DNA from: Clostridia bacterium
Lineage (GTDB): Bacteria; Bacillota; Clostridia; TANB77; CAG-508
DNA length: 64,000 nt
Assembly (NCBI GenBank): GCA_017533795.1
Contig: JAFWIH010000008.1
Span: 1-64,000 of the forward strand
Reading direction: 5' to 3'
A program made the translations under genes and the position numbers. Positions 54,820-64,000 of this stretch are shown piece after piece. Below the pieces are notes generated by a model that saw only the letters and a program-made list of their open reading frames with translations, had not been told where the DNA came from and did not search any database. Numbering within the stretch: position 1 is the first letter of the stretch; the number at the start of each line of letters is the position of its first letter.

Positions 54820-56807
54820 TTAAAAATCTATGTAAACGCAACTTCCACTATAAGTTTGGATACCAGCTTGAGGTAACTGATTTGCTACAATTGTATTTGC
54901 TTTATCTATGCCTTCATATTCATTATTAATGTGTATTTCAAGCTCATTTTCTTTTAATATTTTTTCTGCTTCTTCAATTGTTTTTCCCTTTATGTCTGGT
55001 GTTGTTATTTCAACTTTTTTTTCTATTTCATCCTGATTTGATTGTTCTACTTCTAAATATGGTAATATTTCACTTAATATCTGTCCCCCTACTGGTGCTG
55101 CTACGCCACCTCCTTGGTGACCGTCCGTTCTCCTGTTGGATTATAAAGTGTAATAAGTAATACAACTTGGGGCGCGTCTGTTGGTGCCACTCCCATAAAA
55201 GACGTTACATATTTATTTGTATTTACACCATCTTCCGAAGTACCAGTTTTACCTCCAATTTTATATCCTGCTACTTTTGCATTTTTGCCTGTTCCTTCAC
55301 TAACAACAGATTCCATCATACTTAATACTTTTTTTGAAGTATCTTTCGATATGACCTTTTCTTTTTTCTGCACATTGTTTTCTTTTACTTCTCCAGTCCT
55401 ACTATCAATAACCTCTTTTACTATTCTAGGCTGAATTGCATCTCCTCCATTTGCTATAGCACAAACTGCTGTAGCCATTTGTATCGGAGTTACTTCAAAT
55501 CTCTGCCCAAAGCTGATTGTAGCTAATTCTACAGGGCCAACTTTGTTTTGGTTTAAAAATATTCCTTTAGCTTCCCCTGGCAAGTTTACTCCTGTCTTTT
55601 CTAAAAAGCCAAATTTTTTTAAATATTTATAATAAGTATCTACTCCTAGTTTTTGACCAAGTCCTATAAAAACAGGGTTGCATGAATTCATTAATGCTTG
55701 CCTTAAGCTTTCGCTTCCATGCGGTCTATAATATCTCCAACACTTTATCCTTGTTCCTGCAATATCAATTCCACCTGTGCAACAGAATTCTCCTTCATTG
55801 TCTGTATCTGTTAGTCCTTCTTGTAATGCAGCAGCACAAGTAATCAGCTTAAATACAGATCCAGGTTCATAAGTATCTGCTATTGCTTTATTTCTCCACA
55901 TTGCTTGTAAATTTTTTGTTTTCTCTCCTTGTTCCAAAGAATCCCAAATTGATTTTAGTTCTTCATTATTTATAGTATATGGTTCATTCAAATTATATCC
56001 TGGATATGTTGCCATAGCTAATATATCTCCAGTATTAGGATTCATTACAATAACATTTCCACCATCAGTACATATATTATCTATACATGCTTCTGCTAAA
56101 TACTTTTCGACTATAGATTGTATTGTCATGTCAATAGAAAGTACTATGCTATTACCATCTATTGCATCTTTATAGTTTTCCCCCTCTGTTCCTATCTCTA
56201 ACCCTGTTGCATTTGATAGTCTTTCAATTGCACCCATTTCTCCTGCTAATTCTTCCTCATATTTTGCTTCTACACCATCTAAACCTTGATTATCACTTCC
56301 ACAAAATCCTAAAACATGTGAAGCTAAATTTCCATAAGGATAATATCTTTTTGTGTCTTCATCTATGTTTATTCCTGAATTTATTTCATTATTATTAATC
56401 CAAACCCTTAATTCATCTGCCTTTGTTTTGTCTATTTTTCTTGCAATTGTTTCTATGGAACTTTTTTTCCTTACCTTTTTTAATACTCTTTCATAATCCT
56501 GCTCAAAAATATTACTTAATGCCTTGGCAACTTCTTCTTTCATGTCTGTAGGAATGCTGGTTGGATTAATTGTTACAGTATATACCGTACTGCTTACCGC
56601 TAAAGCATATTTTTTAGAACTATCATAAATTATTCCTCTTTTTGGATTTATTTTTCTATTTAAAGATTGCTGCTCATATGCTAACTGCTGTAGCTCTTTG
56701 CCCTGTATTAGCTGAATATACCCAATTCTTACTATCAATAAGAAAAGAATTATAAAAGTTGTAAATAGAATATTTCTAATTTTCTTTTTATTTGAAAGTT
56801 TTAACAT
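54820..56807 (-). CDS. spoVD: Class B penicillin-binding protein SpoVD/FtsI with PASTA domain, needs two +1 shifts at consecutive CGG
   Basis: Membrane helix (~12-30), PBP dimer domain, transpeptidase with STVYTV region, catalytic TYEPGSVFKL, SCNPV and KTGTSE motifs. The zero frame ends ...NPTGE-RTVTKEVA at residue 568. The sequence there is GAA-CGG-ACGG-TCAC. Dropping the C of the first CGG (55127) and of the second, now in frame (55123), gives GEGGHQGGGVAAPVGG and 97 further residues including a PASTA domain (TTPDIKGKTIEEAEKILKEN, ending VYIDF) and a stop at 54820, total ~661 residues. PASTA favours SpoVD over FtsI. No other in-frame CGG occurs in the gene. Confidence 0.93.
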
Positions 56808-56828
56808 TTTTTCACTTCCTTTAGCGCA

Positions 56829-56866
56829 AAAAAACCTTTAATAAATTTTATTAAAGGTTTTTATTT
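56829..56866 (-). terminator. Terminator after the rubredoxin gene
   Basis: AAAAACCTTTAATA pairs with TATTAAAGGTTTTT on the minus strand and ends in U. Confidence 0.85.
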
Positions 56867-56880
56867 TTATTCAATTATTT

Positions 56881-57018
56881 TTACTCTTCTACAGGTTTAA
56901 ACATGTCTTTTCCAACGCCACATAGTGGACACTTCCAATCTTCTGGCAAATCTGAAAATTTTGTTCCTTCTGTTTCTTCATCATATATATAGCCACATAT
57001 TGTACATACATATTTCAT
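56881..57018 (-). CDS. Rubredoxin
   Basis: 45 residues with the two iron-binding CxxC pairs: [13 protein letters not shown] and [13 protein letters not shown]. It is slightly shorter than usual (~52). It directly follows the flavodiiron gene, its usual electron acceptor partner in oxygen or NO reduction. Ribosome site GGAGG. Too short to stand out among open frames. Confidence 0.96.
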   Translation of the reverse strand: MKYVCTICGYIYDEETEGTKFSDLPEDWKCPLCGVGKDMFKPVEE

Positions 57019-57020
57019 TT

Positions 57021-58187
57021 CTATTCACCTCCTATGATTTCTTTAGCTAGCTTTTTCATTTCTTCTCTATTTTGATTATTCATTCTTGTTTTTATCGTAA
57101 CAGTTGTATCACATATTTCTATATTCTTCATAGAACTTATTATTTCCTTAATACACTTTGCTGCCATAGGTGCCCATGATCCATTTTCTATTATGCCAAT
57201 TTTTTTGTTTTGATAATTTTTATGCTGTAATTCTCTTAGAAAAAGTTCTGTATGAGGAAATAGTCCTGCATCATAAGTAGGGGTCGCAATTATTAATTTA
57301 TCATATCTAAAAGCATCTTCTATTGCCTCTGCCATATCTTCTCTTGCTAAATCTGTTACTACTATCTTTTGGGCTCCTTTTTCCTTTAAAATAACTTCTA
57401 ATTCTTCTATTGCACTTTTTGTGTTTCCATGGATTGAATTATAAGCTATAAATATTCCCTCATTTTCTGATTTATAGCTACTCCAAATATCATATTTATT
57501 AATATAATACTGTAAATTTTCTTTTAGAATTGGTCCATGTAATGGACATATTACTTTAACATCTAGGTTTGAAACTTTTTTTAATAGCAACTGAACTTGT
57601 AAACCATATTTTCCACAAATATTAAAGTAATATCTTCTTGCTTCACATGCCCATTCTTCATCAGTATCTAGCGTTCCAAATTTTCCAAAACCATCTGCTG
57701 TAAACAATATTTTTTCTGTATGTTCATATGTAACCATTACTTCTGGCCAATGTACCATAGGTGCCATTATAAAACTTAATTTATGTGTGCCTATTTCAAT
57801 TGTATCTCCTTCTTTTACAATTACAAATCTATCTGATAAGTCTGTATCAAAGAATTGGCTCATCATTTCAGATGCTTTTTGGCTTAGAATTATTTTCATT
57901 TTAGGATATTTTTTTGCAAGTAATTCTATATTGGCAGAATGATCAGGCTCAATATGCGAAACAACTAAATAATCTACATTCTCTCCTTGCATTACATCTT
58001 CAACATTTCGCATCCATTCATTAGTTGCTCTTCTATCTACTGTATCCATTATTATATTTTTTTCGTCCTTAATAATGTATGAATTATATGATACACCATT
58101 TGGTACTATATACTGGCTTTCAAATAAGTCTATTGTCCTATCATTTACACCTATGTATTCAATCGAATCCGTAATTTTGAATCTCAT
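57021..58187 (-). CDS. Flavodiiron protein (FprA-type A-type flavoprotein)
   Basis: 388 residues. N-terminal metallo-beta-lactamase-like diiron domain with [13 protein letters not shown] (H-x-E-x-D-H), [10 protein letters not shown] and CPLHGPIL, then a C-terminal flavodoxin domain ([39 protein letters not shown]). Reduces O2 or NO to protect anaerobic enzymes, using rubredoxin encoded just downstream. Its ATG overlaps the preceding gene's stop (ATGA), suggesting coupling. Confidence 0.96.
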   Translation of the reverse strand: MRFKITDSIEYIGVNDRTIDLFESQYIVPNGVSYNSYIIKDEKNIIMDTVDRRATNEWMRNVEDVMQGENVDYLVVSHIEPDHSANIELLAKKYPKMKIILSQKASEMMSQFFDTDLSDRFVIVKEGDTIEIGTHKLSFIMAPMVHWPEVMVTYEHTEKILFTADGFGKFGTLDTDEEWACEARRYYFNICGKYGLQVQLLLKKVSNLDVKVICPLHGPILKENLQYYINKYDIWSSYKSENEGIFIAYNSIHGNTKSAIEELEVILKEKGAQKIVVTDLAREDMAEAIEDAFRYDKLIIATPTYDAGLFPHTELFLRELQHKNYQNKKIGIIENGSWAPMAAKCIKEIISSMKNIEICDTTVTIKTRMNNQNREEMKKLAKEIIGGE

Positions 58188-58372
58188 TTACTACCTCCAT
58201 TTTTTGTTGATGAGCTTATAATCATCGTTTTTATTTTAGAAATGCTGTCCATCATTGTATGGTTTACAGTAAATCCACTATATCTTGCATATATACTTCC
58301 TATTGTAGAAGTTAAGCATATTATTGCAATAGCAACAATTGTTCCTTTTACAGTTTTAATTCTTCTGTTCAT
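58184..58372 (-). CDS. Unrecognised 62-residue protein with N-terminal hydrophobic segment
   Basis: Start ATG at 58372 is preceded by GAGGAG inside the end of the SipW-like gene. The N-terminus is basic and hydrophobic (TVKGTIVAIAIICLTSTIGSIYA), resembling a signal peptide, followed by a short polar tail (TMMDSISKIKTMIISSSTKN). Its tight position after a SipW-like protein could make it that protein's substrate or partner. Weak inference. Confidence 0.6.
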   Translation of the reverse strand: MNRRIKTVKGTIVAIAIICLTSTIGSIYARYSGFTVNHTMMDSISKIKTMIISSSTKNGGSK

Positions 58373-58967
58373 TCTTTTGCATCTCCTCACTTTCTATTCT
58401 TCTATCTCTTTCATCTAATTGCTGAGCAATGTAATATGCAATAACTCCAATTATTAATACTATAATAATCATTAGAAGTAGTGAAAGAGGATCTTGAGCC
58501 ACCATAACTACAATTCCTAAGTTAGAAATTCTATGTACCATCTTTCCCTCTACATGCATTGCTCTTACATATTTTGTATCATCTGTTTCGTTTTCTATAG
58601 TTTGCATTGTAAATACTTTAGTATTGTCTGCTATACTTGTATTTATTTCTGCAATTCTATGGACTGTAATGGTATTCATATTATTCCTAAATGCCATAAT
58701 GTCGCCTATTTTATATTCGTCAATATCAATGATTTTTGTAAAAATCAAATCTCCATATTCCGTACATCCATCCTTTTGTTCATTCATTATCATAAAAAAT
58801 TTATATCCAAAAATATTTGGTATTTCATCTGGATATACTAATAATTGATATCCTATGTTTGTTGTTATGATAATAAGTGGAATAAAAACTCCAAAATATA
58901 TTATTTTTTTTAAAACAAACCATAGTGTAATTTTTTTTCTTTTTTTATCTTTTGTATAATCTTTCAT
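58356..58967 (-). CDS. SipW-like signal peptidase relative without a visible catalytic serine
   Basis: 203 residues with membrane helices at ~15-38 and ~150-172. The S26-type layout is visible: YGDLIFTKI corresponds to the substrate-binding strand, and KIGDIMAFRNNMNTITVHRI has the SipW-type His in place of Lys. The expected SGSMEP box is replaced by MIMNEQKDGCTEYGD, with no serine at the nucleophile position, so cleavage activity is doubtful. The C-terminal helix and Arg/Glu-rich tail are typical of SipW. Ordering with a small signal-peptide-bearing gene is notable. Confidence 0.75.
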   Translation of the reverse strand: MKDYTKDKKRKKITLWFVLKKIIYFGVFIPLIIITTNIGYQLLVYPDEIPNIFGYKFFMIMNEQKDGCTEYGDLIFTKIIDIDEYKIGDIMAFRNNMNTITVHRIAEINTSIADNTKVFTMQTIENETDDTKYVRAMHVEGKMVHRISNLGIVVMVAQDPLSLLLMIIIVLIIGVIAYYIAQQLDERDRRIESEEMQKNEQKN

Positions 58968-59080
58968 TTTTTACCTCAATGTAATAATATTTCACCTGAT
59001 GTTAGGATATCAATAAATTTACAAAAAGTAAATATTTTTAACAAATTTTTATATTTTTTAGCATATTGATCTAGTATAAT

Positions 59081-59109
59081 TTGCAAAAATAGTAAAAAAA
59101 TGGTATAAT
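59081..59109 (+). promoter_or_regulatory. Promoter of the small plus-strand gene
   Basis: TTGCAA (59081-59086), 17 bp, TATAAT (59104-59109). Confidence 0.75.
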
Positions 59110-59160
59110 AGTATGTGTAAGGTTTTTACACATACTAAAGATTACAAGGAGTTGATTAAA

Positions 59161-59328
59161 ATGAAAACTCAAACTAAACATATCCCAGTTGCAAATAATT
59201 TAGCTTTAGTAGCAATTAAAGAAAGAAGACTAATGAGAATAAAAAATGCTGGTAAAACAGCTTTTAGTATAACATGGAAAGCAGTAGTATATGCTTTTAT
59301 ACTTACACTTGCCAATATAATTATATAA
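59161..59328 (+). CDS. Unrecognised 55-residue basic membrane peptide
   Basis: Starts at the ATG at 59161 with AAGGAG nine bases upstream. A basic amphipathic N-terminal half (KERRLMRIKNAGKTAFSI) precedes one hydrophobic helix (WKAVVYAFILTLANIII). It is the only small plus-strand gene among minus-strand genes and has its own promoter and a terminator. Could be a leader-like or membrane-active peptide; no family recognised. Confidence 0.65.
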   Translation: MKTQTKHIPVANNLALVAIKERRLMRIKNAGKTAFSITWKAVVYAFILTLANIII

Positions 59329-59330
59329 AA

Positions 59331-59368
59331 AAGCAGGTACAAACATTTAAAATCTTTGTACCTGTTTT
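59331..59368 (+). terminator. Terminator shared by convergent genes at 59161 and 59370
   Basis: GCAGGTACAAA pairs with TTTGTACCTG and is followed by a T run on the plus strand. A run of A on the other side means it can also stop the convergent minus-strand gene, whose recoded stop lies at 59370. Confidence 0.85.
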
Positions 59369-59369
59369 T

Positions 59370-59637
59370 TTATTCTTTTAATTCATTTATGTCTATTAAA
59401 CCGTTCCATAAATTTATCAGTTAATTCTTCTTCAAAAACATAATTTCCATCTTTATATCTCAAAATGTAATCATTTCCTATTTTGTCTAATAAATCTGGC
59501 GAAATATCTCTTTCTTCAAATATCTTATTGTTATTTAAGTTTTGTAAATATACCCCTTCTAAACTTCTGTCAACAACTTGGTACAAGCATTCTTCCTCTT
59601 TTAAATCATCATTAACGTTAGATTTATGAATACACAA
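59370..59637 (-). CDS. Unrecognised ~91-residue protein, probable +1 shift at CGG
   Basis: Reads MCIHKSNVNDDLKEEECLYQ through VFEEELTDKFME. In the zero frame CGG (59403-59401) follows and the protein ends RFNRHK. With a +1 shift the end is GLIDINELKE, an aliphatic/acidic helix continuing the amphipathic pattern, with the stop at 59370 right at the terminator. No family homology is available to me, so this site is weaker than the others. The TTG at 59637 sits ten bases after AAAAGGGG and is the likely start; a GTG at 59646 is too close to that site. Confidence 0.6.
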
Positions 59638-59653
59638 TTCTGCCACACCCCTT

Positions 59654-60391
59654 TTATTTTACCTTTCCTGTTGAATAGTCTATGTTTGTACCAGGTTGAA
59701 CATTGTAAATAAATACATTGTATTTTAAACCTTTTCCATTGTCTTCAACAGAATATGCCTCCATCTCAACACCAGAAGCTAATAAATTATCTCCTTTAAA
59801 AACAGGAGTTACTCTATATAAAACATGATTTTTTTTGTTATTATTAATATATTCAGCAACTTTGTTTTCGAAAGGTAACATACCTTCAACATTAAAATAT
59901 CTGGTTCCAGTTATTAAATTTTTTTCGTTTGCATTTTCATCAGCTAATTGATATCCTATTAGATGGCATCTATTATAAATATATTCACCATTTACTTTTG
60001 TTTGTTCCCATCCTGTAGGTTTTACTTGATTTATGCTTCCTCGTGTTTCACCATTTTTAGGCATTAATTCTTTACAAATATTAGCATAAGCAACACCACA
60101 TCTCCCTTTTGAGTCTAAATCACTATATATTTCAAATATATCTGTTGTAAAATCTTTTTCACTAAAATATGGTTCATTATTATTTAATTCTATATAACTT
60201 TTGTTAGTATAATCGGGAATATTATTAATATCAATATTAGAACTAACAATATTGTTTTTTGTATTATAATCATTATTACTTCCAATTACATAATCATTTA
60301 CATATCTTAAAGCAAAAAATAAAAGTACAATTACTATAAATTTAAATACTTGATTTGCATTTAACTGATTATTTCTTTTGTTTTTACTCAT
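59654..60391 (-). CDS. Secreted or membrane-anchored DNA/RNA non-specific endonuclease
   Basis: 245 residues. N-terminal membrane helix (~15-30) and a nuclease domain with the YNRCHLIGYQLADENANEKNLITGTRYFN core: a DRGH-like RCHLIG with catalytic His, and the Asn of N-x-ITG-RYFN with VEGMLPFE. This resembles streptococcal/staphylococcal cell-wall-associated DNA-entry nucleases. Possible roles are nutrient nucleotide recovery or DNA uptake (dprA and comF are also present). Confidence 0.88.
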   Translation of the reverse strand: MSKNKRNNQLNANQVFKFIVIVLLFFALRYVNDYVIGSNNDYNTKNNIVSSNIDINNIPDYTNKSYIELNNNEPYFSEKDFTTDIFEIYSDLDSKGRCGVAYANICKELMPKNGETRGSINQVKPTGWEQTKVNGEYIYNRCHLIGYQLADENANEKNLITGTRYFNVEGMLPFENKVAEYINNNKKNHVLYRVTPVFKGDNLLASGVEMEAYSVEDNGKGLKYNVFIYNVQPGTNIDYSTGKVK

Positions 60392-60407
60392 TTTTATCTC
60401 CTGCCTT

Positions 60408-61727
60408 TTAAAAGTCTTTTATTCTTACTTTAAAGTCTTCAAAATCTATTAGCTTCCAAGACCAATTATTATCTGAAAGTGTTCCAGGTACATTTATTCT
60501 TGCACTATCATCTAGTCCTAAAATATCTTGAACTGTTATTATCGCAATCTTTGCTTTACACTTCATGCAATACTGCATAATTCCTATGTTAACATTAATA
60601 TCATTACACTCGTTATTTTTTAAAAATGTTTTAAGTTTTTGCTGACCTTCCTCTCCCAATGTTTTATACCATCCATATATTGTTGGACAATCATGATTTG
60701 AAGGGTATACTACAACATTTTCTGATTCATTATCTCTATCATAAGAGTTTATTAAATCAAGTGAAAATTCTAGTACTTTTTGTCGTGTAAATCCATAATG
60801 TTTTCTTAATGCCACTGTTTCTTCTCTTATATCTCCAAGATCTTCAATTATAAGATTTTCCACCTTTATATTTTCATCTTTAAACAATTCATCAAAAAAT
60901 GCATATCCAACACCATCTACATACATACCTTCTTTTCCAGTTTTTCCAACTGGTATTTTATAAAATGAATCATATCCTCTAAAATAATCAATTCTAACTT
61001 TATCAAATAATTTAAAATAATGTTTATATCTTTTTATTAAATACTGATAATTTTCTTTTTTTATGTTATCTATATTATATACTGGGCTATTCCATTTTTG
61101 TCCTTCACTATTATAATAATCAGGAGGTGTTCCTGCTTCAAATGTAAATCTCCCGTTTTCTATTTCGAAGCATTCTGGATGATATATAATTTCCGCTGAT
61201 TCAAATACTGGATATACAGGCATATCTCCAATAATTTGTATGTTTTTAGAATTTGCATATTTTTTTATTTCCGTCCATTGTTTAAACAATATATATTGTA
61301 AAAAAAGCCAGTACTCGCTTCTACCACCTTTAATTGCACTTGTATATTTTGCGTATTCATGCATTTCTTTTATTTTAGAAAATTCTTTATAGCCTTTACT
61401 TTTTTTAAAATTTTTAAAAGCTTCCTTGTAATATTTTTCTTTGTAATTATCATAAACTGCTCTGTCTGTGTTAGGTCTTGTTTTTGGCTCTTTTATTAGC
61501 CCATATTCGTAAAGTTTATCAAGTGATATATAGTCCTCCTCCAATGCATAGTAACTTAAAGGTGAATATGGTAATCTATCACAAGCATTTATCGGTAGTA
61601 TTTCCCAATATGTTATATTATTTTCGGCAAGAATATCTATAAATTCATATGCTTCATATCCAAAATCTCCTATCCCATATTTACTTGGGAGTGAAAATAT
61701 CGGCATAAGTATTCCTTTTTCTTTCAT
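60408..61727 (-). CDS. malQ: 4-alpha-glucanotransferase
   Basis: 439 residues, GH77. Recognisable ILMPIFSLPSKYGIGDFG start, YWEILPINACDRLPYSPLSYYALEEDYISL, the IDYFRGYDSFYKIP nucleophile region with its Asp, VENLIIEDLGDI with the acid Glu, and VVYPSNHDCPTIYGWY. Disproportionates maltodextrins; in gut bacteria it works in glycogen or starch use. A little shorter than the ~500-residue family. Confidence 0.95.
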   Translation of the reverse strand: MKEKGILMPIFSLPSKYGIGDFGYEAYEFIDILAENNITYWEILPINACDRLPYSPLSYYALEEDYISLDKLYEYGLIKEPKTRPNTDRAVYDNYKEKYYKEAFKNFKKSKGYKEFSKIKEMHEYAKYTSAIKGGRSEYWLFLQYILFKQWTEIKKYANSKNIQIIGDMPVYPVFESAEIIYHPECFEIENGRFTFEAGTPPDYYNSEGQKWNSPVYNIDNIKKENYQYLIKRYKHYFKLFDKVRIDYFRGYDSFYKIPVGKTGKEGMYVDGVGYAFFDELFKDENIKVENLIIEDLGDIREETVALRKHYGFTRQKVLEFSLDLINSYDRDNESENVVVYPSNHDCPTIYGWYKTLGEEGQQKLKTFLKNNECNDINVNIGIMQYCMKCKAKIAIITVQDILGLDDSARINVPGTLSDNNWSWKLIDFEDFKVRIKDF

Positions 61728-61805
61728 TTATTTCTCTCTTTCGTATAATTTATAAAACGATTATATCACATATTATTTTTGTTTGTATATGATTTTTAAA
61801 GAAAA

Positions 61806-61834
61806 AAAAAGATTTTGTTTTACAAAATCTTTTC
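61806..61834 (-). terminator. Intrinsic terminator in the 61728-61971 gap
   Basis: AAAAGATTTTGT/ACAAAATCTTTT followed by a long U run on the minus strand. It lies upstream of malQ and faces the divergent 61972 gene, so it would end a minus-strand transcript coming from the 61834-62000 side. I see no gene there. Confidence 0.7.
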
Positions 61835-61936
61835 TAAAATGGAGCGATTACGAATCTTCTTATATATCAATAGCTAACAATAGATTTATAAAAATAACCT
61901 TCATTAACTTGAAAAAAATATACACTAATGGTACGA

Positions 61937-61965
61937 TATAATAGAATTAATATAATTCAAAGGAG
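61937..61965 (+). promoter_or_regulatory. Likely -10 box and ribosome site of the 61972 gene
   Basis: TATAAT at 61937-61942 without a convincing -35 box (nearest TTGAAA is 22 bp away), and AAAGGAG at 61959-61965 six bases before the ATG. Confidence 0.55.
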
Positions 61966-61971
61966 AAAATC

Positions 61972-64000
61972 ATGGAAGAAGATAAATCTTTGGTTGAGGT
62001 AAAAAACAATAGAAAAGGAATAAGAAAAATAATAAATAATGTAGTTGAACTTATAAAATCTAAAGTAAACAAGGACTATGTTTTATCAGAGAATTCTCCA
62101 GAATTTTTAAAACGAAATAAGGATTTAATACTAAAAACTATTAAAAGAAATTATAGTTATTTAGATCAAGTACCAGATGATATATTATTAGAAGAGTTGC
62201 AACAAGCATTACTGCCAACTAATGGAATTATCGATACAGCTTTCAAGAGTGGATATGCACTCAGAGCTAACCCTTTTCGGAGAACCTAGTTCATCAGTAT
62301 TATTGGGTGAAGATGCTAAAATAGCCATATTACAATATCTTAAAATGCAGAAAGTAAATCCTCAAAATGATAATTTGTTTGAACACAATAAATCAGAGTC
62401 TCAATGGAGATTATCATCGATTTTAGAATATTTAGATGAAAGTTTATTATTAGATGTTGATTTTAAAAAGCAATTATTAGATTTAGCCATCGAAAAAGGT
62501 TATAAGATAACAGACCATTCACAAACTTATTTAAAGCAAAATAGCATACTTGCAGAAAAATATTATAGAGATTTATTAGAAAATAATAATGTAGATGGAT
62601 TGTTAACTGCAAATATTTTATCTCCTGAATTGATAAAAAATAAAAGTTTTTTACAAAACTATATTAATATGCTTTCTCAAAAAGGTATTAATAATGATAT
62701 TATTATTGCCTCATTAACACATAATGATGAATGTATAGATGTTTTTAAAACTGATATAGAGCTGTTTCAATCAATATTTGAACAGATAGCACCATCGGAT
62801 TTAGAAAAGTTTTTTAGTAGTTTTTTTAGTGATAAGGAAATAAAAGAATTTTTTACAAACCAAAACCAATTAAGTGGAAAATTATTACATCTTAGTAGAT
62901 TATATGCTAAAGATAGTACTATCTTGCAATCATTGAATGGAGATTTACTTGGAGAGAGATATAAAGACATACCAAACTATAAAATGCAATTGATAGCTAA
63001 AAATCCAGAATTTCAAAGTAAAATCTTAGGACTTAATGATTATGAATATAGCTTATATAGTAAAATGACACAATTAGTATCACAAAAAACAGATAGATGG
63101 AATAGATTTGAAAAAAATATAGTTGAGAATTTATCAGATGGATATTATGGAGAATTAATTACTGATTTATATGAACAATCCAAACAAGGAAATAAGATAA
63201 CTACTAAAGACATTGAAACATTAACATTTCTACTTTCAAGAGATTGTTCATCAAAATCATTTTTTGATGGATACTTAACTGATTTATTAAAAAGTCAAGG
63301 TATGGATGAAAAGGCTCTAAAACAAGAAGAAGTCAAACATTCTAATAATATATTTAATATTACTAATAAAAAAGAATTAGAACACTTTGAAGAAATCAAA
63401 GAGTTGGTATGTGATACTATATTAACTAATCCTAGCTTAGATGATGAACAGTTAACAACTCCAATAAGCAAATATTTAGAAAAGTTTAAACAATTGCCTG
63501 AACTAGATAGAATGAAATTAGCTTTATTGGAGAAATACTATAATATGGATTTAAGGGAAGCTGCTAATATTATAAACAAATTTTCAGCAGATATAGACAA
63601 TATACATGCTAATGATGAGTATCAAGCTAGTATAGTAGAACAAATTAAAGCTATAAAAAATATTTTTGAAAGTAATGATATGGATACTTTAAGTCAGGTT
63701 GGTAGCTTAGATATATTGATAGAAACAGATTTATCTTCAAGTACATATTTAATTGAGCAAACAAAAGAAATGTTTGAAAAAGTATACAAAGAAGATTTAT
63801 ATATGCCAAAACAAGAAGATAAAATAGGAACTACTATTTTTAATGGAAAAAATATTGAAGTCTTTGATGCTAACACTGATTTTTCAATGATTGTTAAAAG
63901 AATAGGAATTAATGACGGTAATTCTCAAGAAATTTGGAATGGAATGACAAAAGACGGAGAATATGAACGAAAAGATTTAAGATATTACACTTGTTGCTCA
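61972..64000 (+). CDS. Large unrecognised protein, +1 shift at CGG, runs off the window
   Basis: ATG at 61972 behind AAAGGAG. The zero frame ends after 105 residues (...ALRANPF-CGG-AGA-ACC-TAG). Skipping the C of CGG at 62278 joins it to an open frame that continues to 64000 without a stop (574 codons), beginning GEPSSSVLLGEDAKIAILQY. That second frame has no start or ribosome site of its own near its beginning, so one protein of at least 676 residues is implied. Its end (VYKEDLYMPKQEDK, IEVFDANTDFSMIV, RYYTCCS) resembles the VYNESLYKP...HGNCESF region of the 24304 protein, pointing to a paralogue. Not known from any family I recognise. Confidence 0.85.

Overview
The window comes from a low-GC, endospore-forming Firmicute, most likely an uncultured gut-type member of the class Clostridia. 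Evidence is the AT-rich codon use, the 5' end of a 16S rRNA gene, a Gram-positive cell-wall and division cluster, and many sporulation genes (spoIIGA, sigE, sigG, bofA, spoVT, spoVD, a PSP1/RicT protein). Nearly all genes lie on the minus strand, so the map is best read from high to low coordinates.

Layout, low to high: 1-646, start of an rrn operon on the minus strand with tandem sigma-A promoters. 647-4021, nucleotide salvage (apt, cdd, a PreA-like enzyme) and an unassigned small RNA. 4087-15800, sigG, sigE, spoIIGA, ftsZ, ftsA, small basic protein, two DUF881 proteins, ftsQ and murA, interrupted by three short genes of different base composition. 15849-24125, an LPXTG surface protein, uvrC, glmS, bofA-yaaL, dprA, folD, a response regulator and a small RelA-type synthetase. 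24304-32680, an accessory block of large unrecognised proteins and small monocistronic cassettes. 32692-49355, housekeeping genes (ligA, sortase, alaS, spoVT, comF, recD2, metK under a SAM riboswitch, holB, lepB, a histidine kinase). 49339-56807, murG, ftsW/spoVE, mraY, murE and spoVD. 56881-61727, rubredoxin and flavodiiron protein, a SipW-like protein, a nuclease and malQ. 61972 to the edge, a large plus-strand gene.

The most important observation is a recurring recoding event. In-frame CGG codons are almost absent from this window. At nearly every place one occurs in a recognisable gene, the reading frame must move +1 exactly at that CGG to recover the family sequence: spoIIGA, sigE, spoVD (two consecutive CGG), bofA and the 61972 gene, and plausibly the 59370-59637 gene. 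Equivalently, CGGN behaves as a four-base codon whose product at aligned positions is glycine. Without the shift, SigE loses its -35 recognition helix, SpoIIGA its C-terminus, SpoVD its PASTA domain, and BofA gains an atypical tail. Two small unrecognised genes (5441-6007 and 7947-8165) also contain in-frame CGG but would be cut short by the shift; they are the counter-examples. Four of the six affected genes are sporulation genes, so the shift could gate sporulation, or CGG could simply be a frameshifting codon in this lineage.

Other notable features are a family of GGGGACG-core palindromic repeats after the 3' ends of genes, one of which supplies the last codons of recD2; compositionally distinct small cassettes, each with its own strong promoter; a conserved peptide motif lying in frame just beyond a stop codon; and a SipW-like protein without a visible catalytic serine. 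I saw no tRNA genes, CRISPR arrays, insertion sequences or prophage structural genes.
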